Shown here in pieces: positions 1 through 7,200 of a stretch of DNA of 7,749 bases. Made by a program: the position numbers and the translations under genes. The notes under the pieces are model-generated. The model was not told the origin of the DNA and did not search any database. It saw only the letters and a list, made by a program, of their open reading frames with translations. Each line of letters starts with the position of its first letter. Positions within the stretch are counted from its first letter, which is position 1. The DNA comes from Actinomycetota bacterium. Its GTDB lineage: Bacteria > Actinomycetota > Actinomycetes > Nanopelagicales > Nanopelagicaceae. Location of the stretch: contig WLKV01000024.1 in assembly GCA_009701085.1 (NCBI GenBank), positions 1-7,749 of the forward strand. Reading direction: 5' to 3'.

Positions 1-645
1 AGCACCGGTAGCTGTCGCTGAAATGCCACCAATTGCTTGTCCTAGCTGTGTTGCAATGAGCGAACCGATAAAGGTGCGCAGCAGACCTGCAATGGCACCC
101 ATGGGACCTGCCATCGATTCACCAGAATCGGGATCGTGTGACTGTTGTGCCATCGCATCATCGAGAAGGGAAGAGATTGCCGAAGTGAGTCCAGTCGCCA
201 GTGGCTCCATAGTTGCCTGCCAACCTTTGAGAGTCTCATCGACCCAATCGAGTCGGCTTACCGCGCGCGCTGATGTATTCCCTGAAGTTGCTGGAAAGAC
301 TGTTGCTTCATTGAGCCAGAGATCTGCAATCTCAAATGCGTTATCAACAACCGTGACATCTTTCGTTCCGATGGGTTGTGATCCTTGTGCCTGTACAAAT
401 TTCTTTGCTGTATCACGGACGACTGCTTGTGGAAGTGCATCCTGTGAACCTTGTGCAAAAGCTGCAAATGGATTGACGAAACCTGCAGGATTGACGCCAT
501 CAACGTTGATACCGAGTTGTTCAAATTGCTTCTGAATCTGCTCTTGCATCTGACGCATCATCGCATTGAGCTCTGACTGATTGGAATCTTCGGGCTTGCT
601 CTTTTCATCATCGCCGTCATCGGGCGTAAATCCAAAAGGTGACAT
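1..645 (-). CDS. Zinc-dependent metalloprotease, DUF2342 family (N-terminal part; 3' end beyond window)
   Basis: Seen: an open frame of 215 codons runs leftward from the ATG at 645 to the window edge without a stop. It starts MSPFGFTPDD, then has a Met/Gln-rich amphipathic stretch (about residues 25-45). A segment with SRLDWVDETLKGWQ (130-143) is followed by a Gly/Ala-rich hydrophobic region (178-215). Known: the WV..TL..W signature and the Gly-rich stretch recall the actinobacterial DUF2342/zincin_2 family (M. tuberculosis Rv3195 type), also labelled F420-biosynthesis-associated. The zinc-binding HExxH motif lies in the C-terminal half, so it is not visible here and catalysis cannot be confirmed. 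Start: GGAG at 652-655 (minus strand) lies six bases from the ATG, a normal Shine-Dalgarno. Context: it diverges from the membrane-protein/protease unit, the arrangement I recall from mycobacteria. The physiological substrate is unknown. Confidence 0.8.
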   Translation of the reverse strand, partial: MSPFGFTPDDGDDEKSKPEDSNQSELNAMMRQMQEQIQKQFEQLGINVDGVNPAGFVNPFAAFAQGSQDALPQAVVRDTAKKFVQAQGSQPIGTKDVTVVDNAFEIADLWLNEATVFPATSGNTSARAVSRLDWVDETLKGWQATMEPLATGLTSAISSLLDDAMAQQSHDPDSGESMAGPMGAIAGLLRTFIGSLIATQLGQAIGGISATATGA

Positions 646-672
646 CAATTACTCCATCCAGTGAAGAGTTTC

Positions 673-678
673 ATTCTA
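673..678 (-). promoter_or_regulatory. Possible -10 element for the DUF2342 gene
   Basis: On the minus strand, TAGAAT matches five of six positions of TATAAT and would start transcription near 666, giving a leader of about 20 bases that contains the GGAG ribosome site. No convincing -35 hexamer lies 16-18 bases upstream. The call therefore rests on one hexamer and its position in the 105-bp divergent gap. Confidence 0.35.
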
Positions 679-714
679 TCTACTTGCTCTATCTACAGTC
701 TTTAACCATCGAAG

Positions 715-744
715 TGGGCACTTTCTTCCCGAAAGCACTAGGCT
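715..744 (+). promoter_or_regulatory. Putative leaderless promoter of the 88-residue membrane protein gene
   Basis: TGGGCA (715-720, four of six matches to TTGACA), an 18-base spacer, then TAGGCT (739-744, TANNNT type). Six bases separate the -10 from the ATG at 751, so the expected start point is at or within a base or two of the A of the ATG. No Shine-Dalgarno is present, which fits a leaderless mRNA, a common form in actinobacteria. The TAG of this -10 is also the in-frame stop that closes the reading frame upstream, so no earlier start is possible. Confidence 0.5.
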
Positions 745-750
745 TTTTAC

Positions 751-1017
751 ATGTCCCCCGTAGCCTCGCTCGCAAGCGTTCAACTCCTTGCTGGCTCTAG
801 CGCCTTTGCTGCGCTGATCTGGTGGGTAGTTCCTGCAGTGGGCCTCTTCGGTGCAATCGGTTATGTCATCTGGGTCTCGAAATATAAGTCGAAATTTGAA
901 TCTGAAACATCGCGATCTGTGAACCAATTCCAGCGCTTTCAAGAATCTTTCCGCGAGACTCCACCGGCCTCACCTGAGGCAGATTCAGATACTCCGAATT
1001 CAGATACCCCACATTAA
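751..1017 (+). CDS. Small single-pass membrane protein, function unknown
   Basis: Seen: 88 residues. After a short N-terminus there is one long hydrophobic segment (about residues 17-42, with IWWVVPAVGLFGAIGYVIW), then a basic cluster KYKSK. A polar, probably helical stretch follows (50-70, with NQFQRFQESF), and then an acidic Pro/Ser/Asp tail (71-88). The positive-inside rule would place the C-terminus in the cytoplasm. It is a real gene by my judgement: it fills the space between the divergent promoters and the protease gene, is co-directional with the protease (13-base gap), and has a clear membrane-anchor design. The start is fixed by the in-frame stop at 739-741. I do not recognise a named family. 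It may be an accessory subunit or anchor for the protease or UPF0182 protein downstream, but that is only inferred from position. The tail carries a short internal duplication (see repeat). Confidence 0.7.
   Translation: MSPVASLASVQLLAGSSAFAALIWWVVPAVGLFGAIGYVIWVSKYKSKFESETSRSVNQFQRFQESFRETPPASPEADSDTPNSDTPH
983..1012 (+). repeat. Two 15-bp tandem units in the tail of the small membrane protein
   Basis: Units 983-997 and 998-1012 share their first ten bases (ATTCAGATAC) and match at 12 of 15 positions. They are five codons long and in frame, encoding the repeated SDTP in the acidic tail. This looks like a local slippage duplication in a disordered region. Confidence 0.6.
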
Positions 1018-1018
1018 G

Positions 1019-1024
1019 TAGTCT
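1019..1024 (+). promoter_or_regulatory. Possible leaderless -10 element of the Lon-like protease gene
   Basis: TAGTCT ends exactly six bases before the ATG at 1031, the same spacing as TAGGCT before 751. No recognisable -35 lies upstream, and there is no Shine-Dalgarno in the 13-base gap. Read-through from the upstream promoter is equally possible, so this rests on placement and on the repeated pattern. Confidence 0.3.
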
Positions 1025-1030
1025 CGATTT

Positions 1031-1834
1031 ATGTCGCTTCGGTTCTCCAAGACGCCACGTCTTCTCACTCTCTTCTTCGCACTTCTCTTCCTCGTTCCGC
1101 TCGTCACCCCCGTTAACTTCGTCATCATTCAACCGGGCGAGGGCACCCCACTCTTTCCCAAGGTGCTTAAAGTGAAGAGCGCGGATGTAAAGACCTATGC
1201 ACCTCATGGTCAGATTTATCTACTCTCCATCTGGGTCTCGACTCCTGATGCGAAAATTCTGGGAGCAGAAGCGCTCGGATGTTGGGTACGTGCGGAGTGT
1301 GTTGTTTTTCCACGATCAGTGATTTATCAGCGCAACACATCGGCAGTCAAAGAAGAGAAGAAGGCGCTGAAGGAGATGAAAATTTCTCAGAGCGATGCAA
1401 TGACTGCAACGAAGAAGTATCTTGCTCAGCATTATCCATCTATCGACACATCGAAGTTATCGGATAGCTCACTCAAAGTTTCTCTACCCAATGTCGGGGG
1501 ACCCAGTGGTGGCTTAATTTTCACAATCGGACTTATCGATCTGCTTACCCCTGAAGATATTTTGCAAGGGAGAAAAGTTGCAGGCTCTGGAACTATCTCC
1601 GCTAACGGCACAGTGGGTCCTATTGGTGGAATCTCAGAGAAGATCATCGCTGCAAAGAAAGCTGGCGCAACTGTGCTCTTCGCCTCCCGCGATAATTGCG
1701 ATGAGATTGCAAGAGATGTAACAGGTATCTCCGTTGTGGCGATTTCCACGCTCGATGAAGCGTTGGATTACCTGCAAATGGCCCCCACTTCCAATTTTCG
1801 GGGCGTCAGCGGTTGCACTAACCTAGGAGCATGA
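1031..1834 (+). CDS. Membrane-anchored Lon-like (S16) serine protease, YlbL type, lacking a recognisable PDZ domain
   Basis: Seen: 267 residues with one N-terminal membrane anchor (about 10-32) and an extracytoplasmic region to about 130. A Lon proteolytic domain follows (about 148-250). The catalytic Ser is S159 in NVGGPSGGL, and the Lys is K204 in PIGGISEK. The 45-residue spacing agrees with the Lon dyad (S679/K722 in E. coli Lon), and GTISANGTVGPIGG is the usual Lon-domain core. Known: YlbL/Rv3194c-type relatives are about 340 residues, with a PDZ domain between the anchor region and the Lon domain. Here SQSDAMTATKKYL (119-131) is followed after about 25 residues by the Ser motif, with no room for PDZ. 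Context: 13 bases after the small membrane gene, and its stop overlaps the UPF0182 start (ATGA). It probably processes membrane or exported proteins; the substrate is unknown. Confidence 0.85.
   Translation: MSLRFSKTPRLLTLFFALLFLVPLVTPVNFVIIQPGEGTPLFPKVLKVKSADVKTYAPHGQIYLLSIWVSTPDAKILGAEALGCWVRAECVVFPRSVIYQRNTSAVKEEKKALKEMKISQSDAMTATKKYLAQHYPSIDTSKLSDSSLKVSLPNVGGPSGGLIFTIGLIDLLTPEDILQGRKVAGSGTISANGTVGPIGGISEKIIAAKKAGATVLFASRDNCDEIARDVTGISVVAISTLDEALDYLQMAPTSNFRGVSGCTNLGA
1819..1824 (+). promoter_or_regulatory. Possible internal leaderless -10 before the UPF0182 gene
   Basis: TAACCT sits six bases before the ATG at 1831, as TAGGCT and TAGTCT do before the two preceding genes. The AGGAG at 1825-1829 ends one base before the ATG, too close to act as a normal Shine-Dalgarno. 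The gene may therefore start from this internal element, or by coupling through the ATGA overlap. No good -35 is seen. Confidence 0.25.
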
Positions 1835-4635
1835 ATAGAAATCGCAGTCCGCTCGTTATTACCGCAGCAATTCTCGTCGCACTCGGTGCGCTCGTCACTT
1901 ACTTCAGCGGTTACTACATTGATTGGCTCTGGTTTAAATCAGTCGATGCCACATCAGTCTGGTCGACAGTTCTCGCTACCAAGATTCAACTCTTTGTCAT
2001 CGTCGGGTTCCTTACATCCGCAACGATTTCTCTCAATATCTATCTCGCTTATAAGCGTCGTCCGCTCTACGTTCCCACAAGTATTGAAATCAGCGGACTC
2101 GAGCGCCTTCGCGCACAAGTCGAACCTATTCGCCGTTGGGTATTTCTCGGAATTGTTCTTGTCCTTACCTACTTCGCTGGAACTTCCGGAATGGTCTTCT
2201 GGCGCGAATGGATGCTCTTTAAGAACTCCACAGACTTTGGTGTGAAAGATCCACAATTCGGTTTAGATATTTCATTCTTCGCATTCCGTCTTCCTATGTG
2301 GCAGGCAATTATTGGTTGGGCAATCTCCACCCTCGTTCTTGCAACGCTTGCGTCAGCATTTATCCACTACATGTATGGCGGAATCCGCACCACAGTGCAG
2401 ACAGATCGCACCACAGTCGCAGCCCGCGTCCAGATTTCAGTCTTACTCGGCCTCATCGTTCTGCTTAAAGCTGTGGCTTACTGGTTCGACCGTTACTCAC
2501 TCGCTCTTAAAGAGAGCAAGTTGATTACTGGTCTTACTTACACAGATGTCAATGCAACACTTCCTGCGAAGGCGATCCTCTCTGCTATCGCAGTTGTCTG
2601 CGCCCTTCTCTTCTTCGCCAATATTGTGCGCCGTTCATGGCTCCTACCAGCTGCAGGAACAGCGCTTCTTGTTGTCTCGTCAGTTCTTATCGCCGGTATC
2701 TACCCAGGTGCGATTCAGCAGTTCCAGGTAAAGCCATCTGAATCATCGAAGGAAGCGCCTTATATTCAGCGCAATATCGATGCCACCCGCGCTGCCTACG
2801 ACCTCAATGGCGTAGAGATGCAGGATTACAACGCAACTCTTTCAACGAGTGCAGGACAGCTCGCTAAGGATGCAGCGACAATCGCAAATATTCGTTTGAT
2901 GGATCCCAATGTTCTCTCTGCAACATTCCGTCAGCTCCAGCAGATCAAGCCTTATTACACATTCCCTGAATCACTCGATATCGATCGCTACACAGTTAAT
3001 GGCGTATCTCGTGATGCAGTAGTTGCAGTTCGTGAACTCAATATTGATGGAAACCCAAGCCGTAACTGGATTAACGATCACCTTGTTTATACACACGGCT
3101 TTGGTTTCGTAGCTGCATATGGAAATCAAGTGGATGCAGATGGAAAGCCAAACTTCCTAGTGGGCGACCTCCCACCAACAAAGGGCCTTGGAAAGTTTGA
3201 ACCACGCGTCTACTTCGGTGAGAACGTTCCTGACTACTCAATCATCGGTGGAAAGAAGAGCAACTCACCAGTTGAATTCGATTACCCAGATGACACTTCA
3301 GCTAATGGCCAGAAGAATTACACCTACACAGGTAAGGGTGGCGTCCCAGTCGGAAGCACTCTGAACAAGTTGCTCTTCGCAATCAAGTACGGCGAACAGC
3401 GCATCTTGCTCTCTAACTTGATCAACTCAGATTCAAAGATTCTCTACAACCGCGCACCACGTGAGCGCGTTGCAAAGGTAGCTCCATGGCTCACCTTGGA
3501 TGGAGATCCATACCCAGCAGTTGTCGATGGAAAGATCACATGGATTATCGATGGCTACACAACAAGCGCTGGCTACCCATATTCAAAGTCAACATCTCTT
3601 GCAACAGCGACCAATGATGCGCTGACTGCAAATTCAACATCGATTACTGCGCAATCAAATAAGGCAGTCAATTACATCCGTAACTCAGTCAAAGCGACTG
3701 TCGATGCATACGATGGAACAGTCACTTTGTATCAGTGGGATGCCAAGGATCCTGTCCTTAAGACATGGATGAAGGCCTTCCCAAATACTGTGAAGGCGAA
3801 GAGCGCAATCTCAAAGAGCCTTCTCGAGCACATCCGCTATCCAGAAGATATGTTCCGCGTACAACGCGACATCTTGAGTTCATATCACGTCAAGAGCGCA
3901 GCAGCGTTCTATGGCGGTCAAGATTTCTGGCGCGTACCTCGTGACCCATCTACATTCGGAGCTAATGCTGGCGCACAGCCTCCGTACTACATGACTCTCC
4001 AGATGCCAGGTGCTGCAACTCCTACATTCTCATTAACAACGCCATTTGTGCCACGTGGTGGACGTGAAAACCTTTCGGCATTTGCATCAGTAAATTCCAC
4101 TGCAGGTGCTAACTACGGAAAGATCACCGTTCTTCAGCTTCCACGAAGCACCAATATTGCAGGTCCATCACAGGTTGCTTCTAACTTTGAAGCGAAGCCT
4201 GATGTCGCAAATGCGCTCTCGCTCTTGCGTCAAGGTGGTTCAGATGTAGTTCTTGGAAACTTGCTCACACTTCCAGTTGGAAATGGTCTGCTCTATGTAC
4301 AACCTGTCTACGTTCGCGCAACAGGTAACGCATCTGCATATCCACTTCTACAGAAAGTACTTGTCTCCTTCGGTGATGTGATCGGTTTCGATAGTTCACT
4401 CAAGGGTGCACTTGATCAGGTATTCGGTGGAAACTCCGGTACTAATGCAGGTGCAGGTACTCCAACAACTTCTAATAGCTCTGCAGATGTTGCAAGCGCA
4501 CTACAAAGTGCAAAGCAAGCAATTGCAGATGGACAAGCAGCTCTTGCAAAGGGTGACTTCGCTGCATATGGTCGAGCACAAGATCGACTTAAGGCAGCAA
4601 TTGCTGCTGCACTTGCTGCGCAATCACGTAAGTAA
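1831..4635 (+). CDS. UPF0182 (COG1615) large integral membrane protein
   Basis: Seen: 934 residues with seven probable membrane helices in the first 290 (about 8-29, 51-73, 102-124, 155-181, 198-216, 245-265, 270-290), then an extracytoplasmic region of about 640 residues. Family-like motifs are YYIDWLWF near residue 28, KDPQFGLDISFFAFRLP (139-155), YIQRNIDATRAAYDL (311-325) and NWINDHLVYTHGFG (412-425). A Gly/Thr/Ser-rich linker (about 865-882) leads to an Ala-rich helical tail (883-934) containing GDFAAYGRAQDRL. Known: UPF0182 proteins are usually 900-1000 residues, are common in actinobacteria, and have no established function. The length is normal and nothing appears broken. Context: its ATG overlaps the protease stop by four bases, implying tight coupling, so it could be a partner or substrate of that protease (inference). 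No terminator is evident between its stop and the tRNA gene. Confidence 0.93.
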   Translation: MNRNRSPLVITAAILVALGALVTYFSGYYIDWLWFKSVDATSVWSTVLATKIQLFVIVGFLTSATISLNIYLAYKRRPLYVPTSIEISGLERLRAQVEPIRRWVFLGIVLVLTYFAGTSGMVFWREWMLFKNSTDFGVKDPQFGLDISFFAFRLPMWQAIIGWAISTLVLATLASAFIHYMYGGIRTTVQTDRTTVAARVQISVLLGLIVLLKAVAYWFDRYSLALKESKLITGLTYTDVNATLPAKAILSAIAVVCALLFFANIVRRSWLLPAAGTALLVVSSVLIAGIYPGAIQQFQVKPSESSKEAPYIQRNIDATRAAYDLNGVEMQDYNATLSTSAGQLAKDAATIANIRLMDPNVLSATFRQLQQIKPYYTFPESLDIDRYTVNGVSRDAVVAVRELNIDGNPSRNWINDHLVYTHGFGFVAAYGNQVDADGKPNFLVGDLPPTKGLGKFEPRVYFGENVPDYSIIGGKKSNSPVEFDYPDDTSANGQKNYTYTGKGGVPVGSTLNKLLFAIKYGEQRILLSNLINSDSKILYNRAPRERVAKVAPWLTLDGDPYPAVVDGKITWIIDGYTTSAGYPYSKSTSLATATNDALTANSTSITAQSNKAVNYIRNSVKATVDAYDGTVTLYQWDAKDPVLKTWMKAFPNTVKAKSAISKSLLEHIRYPEDMFRVQRDILSSYHVKSAAAFYGGQDFWRVPRDPSTFGANAGAQPPYYMTLQMPGAATPTFSLTTPFVPRGGRENLSAFASVNSTAGANYGKITVLQLPRSTNIAGPSQVASNFEAKPDVANALSLLRQGGSDVVLGNLLTLPVGNGLLYVQPVYVRATGNASAYPLLQKVLVSFGDVIGFDSSLKGALDQVFGGNSGTNAGAGTPTTSNSSADVASALQSAKQAIADGQAALAKGDFAAYGRAQDRLKAAIAAALAAQSRK

Positions 4636-4668
4636 TTACGCAGGTATCTGCTCACGTACTGCAACGAT

Positions 4669-4698
4669 TTGGTAGAAGTACCTAACCCGTCCTACAAT
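4669..4698 (+). promoter_or_regulatory. Probable promoter of the initiator tRNA gene
   Basis: TTGGTA (4669-4674), an 18-base spacer, then TACAAT (4693-4698, five of six matches to TATAAT). Transcription would start around 4705, a few bases before the mature tRNA 5' end at 4710, as expected for a tRNA gene with a short 5' leader for RNase P. The rest of the 4636-4709 gap shows no other structure. Confidence 0.6.
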
Positions 4699-4709
4699 TG
4701 CACTTCCGA

Positions 4710-4786
<77 letters not shown>

Positions 4787-4794
4787 ATGTAGTA

Positions 4795-4836
4795 AAAGTA
4801 AGAAAAGGCGCTGATATCAGCGCCTTTTCTTACTTT
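4795..4836. terminator. Bidirectional intrinsic terminator (perfect 42-bp palindrome)
   Basis: The arms 4795-4815 and 4816-4836 are exact reverse complements. The RNA folds as a 19-bp stem with an ATAT loop: a GC-rich core GGCGCTG/CAGCGCC flanked by A-rich and T-rich runs. Read rightward it ends in CCTTTTCTTACTTT after the tRNA (eight bases beyond CCA). Read leftward it gives the same U-rich tail 18 bases after the ATPase stop. It thus sits exactly where the two transcription units converge and should end both. Confidence 0.88.
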
Positions 4837-4854
4837 CTGCTTAGATAATTTCGA

Positions 4855-7182
4855 TTACTTGATGCGCAATGAATTAGTTACAACAAAGAGACTACTCATC
4901 GCCATTGCCGCAGCTGCATACATGGGTGACATGAGCCCCGCTGCTGCGATAGGAATTCCAATAGCGTTGTAGGCAAATGCCCATCCTAGATTTACTTTGA
5001 TGGTGCGCAGTGTTCGTTTGGAGAGCGCAAGTGCATCGACGACGCTCATCAGTTGAGGGCGCATGATCGTGATATCAGCGGTTGCAATCGCAGTATCGGT
5101 CCCTGTTCCCATTGCGATGCTGAGATCTGCTTGTGCAAGGGCAGCGGCATCGTTGACTCCATCGCCCACCATGAGAACGCGCTTGCCTTCAGATTGCAGT
5201 GAAGAGATCTTTGCGAGCTTATCTTCAGGCTTTGCTAAGGCGATGATGTGGTCTGAGGAAATTCCGACAGATGCTCCTACCTTGGCAGCAGCTTCGGGGT
5301 TATCTCCCGTCAATAGCCAGGTATCAATCTTCTTGCTCTGAAGCGCTGCGATTGTTGCAGCTGCATCTTTCTTGATGACATCACCTGCAGCAAAGACGGC
5401 GATAGCGACTCCATCCCAGGCAAGAACAGAGACAGCAAAGGAGTGAGATTGCGCTTCTCGGATTGCGCTCTGAATTTCTACATCAAAGGGAACTGAGCTA
5501 TGTGCAACTGATTCTGGAGAGCCGATGATGACCACTGGAGATTGATCTCCGATGCGGACGCGACCGGCAACTCCCACACCCGGTGTTTGAGTAAATTCAG
5601 TGACAGGCAGTTGCTCTGCACTTCGCGCAATACAGTAAGAAGCAATTGCTTGCGAAACAGGATGATTGCTCTGGCTTTCAAGTGCAAGAGCAGATGAGAG
5701 CACACTCTTTTCAGTAAGAAGCGTTGCGAAAGAAGCGCCGAGAACTTTCTGCGCAGAGACCGGAATTGCTACCTGCTGCACCTTCATCGCTCCATCAGTC
5801 AGCGTTCCGGTCTTATCAAGAACGACTGTATCGATGGAGTTTGATGCTTCCAGTACACGCGGATGGCGGATAACAATGCCACGCAACGCTCCGCGGCCAG
5901 ATGCAACGAGAAGTGCTACAGGGGTTGCCAGCCCTAATGCACAGGGGCAAGCAATCACAAGAACAGTGATGGCTGTAGAGATTGAGTAGGTCAGTGATTT
6001 ATCTCCGAAGTAGTACCACCCTTCAAATGTTCCAATAGCTAGAACAGTGACAACGGGAACGAAGATGGATGCAATCTTGTCGGCGAGAGCTTGAATCGGA
6101 GCTTTCGTACCTTGCGCAGTGACAACCATTGCTGTGATGCGGGCGAGCTCTGTATCGCTACCGATACGAGTAGCGCGCACAATGAGACGGCCATTGTTAT
6201 TGAGCGCAGATCCAATCACCGACATCCCTGGGTTGATCTCAATAGGTGTTGATTCACCAGTAATCAATGAGTTATCGACCGTGCTCTGCCCCGATATAAC
6301 AACGCCATCGGTTGCAATACGAGAGCCTGGCTTCACTACAAATTCATCACCGATGACCAGGTGTGAAATAGGAATGAGAACTTCAGTGCCGTTGCGAAGT
6401 ACAGCAACCTCTTTCTCGCCGAGCGCTAAGAGAGTAGAGAGTGCGCTTCCTGCACTGCGCTTCGCGCGCGATTCAAGGAAGCGACCGAGAATGACAAAGA
6501 GAAGGACTCCAGCAGCAACTTCTGTATAGACATCGCCCTGCGCTGTATACGTTGCATAAACCGACCAGATATATGCGCTCAGTGAACCTAGCGAAACGAG
6601 AGTATCCATCGTTGGATGAAAGACATTTCTGATTGCTGCGCGGTGAATGGGGAAGGCGACAATAAAGATAAGTGGTGCGCTTACTGCGAGAACGAGCCAT
6701 GATGCAAAGAGGTGGTGTGCATGTGGAGGAAGTGGAATCGAGTAATCGGTGAAGAGCGCAATTAACCAATTGTTAATTGGCTGATGCCAACTCATCACCA
6801 TGGATATTGCAATCGATGGCGCTGCAAAGAGAATTGCGAAAATAAGCGCGCGGGCTGCACCTTTTCGATGGAGCGCAGGATCTGAGTTATCGCTGAGGAG
6901 CGTTGCTCCATATCCAGCTGCCTTGATCTTCTTGATAACTAACTCTGCAGACAGATTAGCCGGCGCGAGTACATGCACTGTCTCTGATGCGAAGTTAACT
7001 GAAGCAGAGACACCATCCATCTCATTGAGCGCTCGTTCAATACTGTTGACGCAGGCCGAGCAGGTCATGCCCGTCACTGCAAAAGTTTGCGCAAGAAGTG
7101 GAGCTGACTGAGAGGGCTCATACTTTTCAGCCGCACCTTGTGGTGTGCGGTGCTTCATGAGGTCAATCTGAATATCTTCCAT
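4855..7182 (-). CDS. copA: Copper-translocating P1B-type ATPase
   Basis: Seen: 775 residues, complete. One N-terminal heavy-metal-binding domain (about 33-97) carries GMTCSAC (C41, C44). There are about eight membrane helices. The actuator domain has TGES (308-311), and the ion-channel motif is CPC (412-414). The phosphorylation site is DKTGT (D456), the P1B-specific HP pair is SNHP (H507, P508), and nucleotide-domain motifs are TGD (625-627) and GDGVND (673-678). Y738-N739 and M760xxSS are the last-helix residues typical of Cu(I) pumps. Known: such enzymes use ATP to export Cu(I) across the cytoplasmic membrane. Direction and metal are inferred from motifs, and silver may also be carried. 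The ATG at 7182 has only a weak AGAG-type ribosome site. It lies 18 bases after the hisN stop, so the two are probably co-transcribed. No CsoR/CueR regulator or CopZ chaperone gene is in view. Confidence 0.95.
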   Translation of the reverse strand: MEDIQIDLMKHRTPQGAAEKYEPSQSAPLLAQTFAVTGMTCSACVNSIERALNEMDGVSASVNFASETVHVLAPANLSAELVIKKIKAAGYGATLLSDNSDPALHRKGAARALIFAILFAAPSIAISMVMSWHQPINNWLIALFTDYSIPLPPHAHHLFASWLVLAVSAPLIFIVAFPIHRAAIRNVFHPTMDTLVSLGSLSAYIWSVYATYTAQGDVYTEVAAGVLLFVILGRFLESRAKRSAGSALSTLLALGEKEVAVLRNGTEVLIPISHLVIGDEFVVKPGSRIATDGVVISGQSTVDNSLITGESTPIEINPGMSVIGSALNNNGRLIVRATRIGSDTELARITAMVVTAQGTKAPIQALADKIASIFVPVVTVLAIGTFEGWYYFGDKSLTYSISTAITVLVIACPCALGLATPVALLVASGRGALRGIVIRHPRVLEASNSIDTVVLDKTGTLTDGAMKVQQVAIPVSAQKVLGASFATLLTEKSVLSSALALESQSNHPVSQAIASYCIARSAEQLPVTEFTQTPGVGVAGRVRIGDQSPVVIIGSPESVAHSSVPFDVEIQSAIREAQSHSFAVSVLAWDGVAIAVFAAGDVIKKDAAATIAALQSKKIDTWLLTGDNPEAAAKVGASVGISSDHIIALAKPEDKLAKISSLQSEGKRVLMVGDGVNDAAALAQADLSIAMGTGTDTAIATADITIMRPQLMSVVDALALSKRTLRTIKVNLGWAFAYNAIGIPIAAAGLMSPMYAAAAMAMSSLFVVTNSLRIK

Positions 7183-7200
7183 TGCTCTCTGCTCAGCTCT

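Noticed and set aside
23..535. 170-codon open frame on the plus strand
   Set aside because: It lies antisense to the DUF2342 gene, its product is Cys/Ser-rich with no recognisable domain, and the minus-strand frame has family motifs and a ribosome site.
1781..1804. GCCCC/GGGGC inverted repeat near the end of the protease gene
   Set aside because: Only five base pairs around a 14-base loop, inside coding sequence and without a T run, so not a credible terminator or attenuator.
4636..4709. A separate terminator for the UPF0182 gene
   Set aside because: No stable hairpin with a T run is visible. The gap holds the tRNA promoter, and transcription may run on to the terminator at 4795.
6119..6529. 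136-codon plus-strand frame within the ATPase region
   Set aside because: It is fully antisense to the actuator and membrane coding part of the ATPase, Arg/Ser/Thr-rich, with no domain or start signal.
7156..7158. Alternative ATG for the copper ATPase at residue 9
   Set aside because: It has no ribosome site at a proper distance. The ATG at 7182 gives a compact 18-base junction with hisN, though both remain possible since the N-terminus is not conserved.
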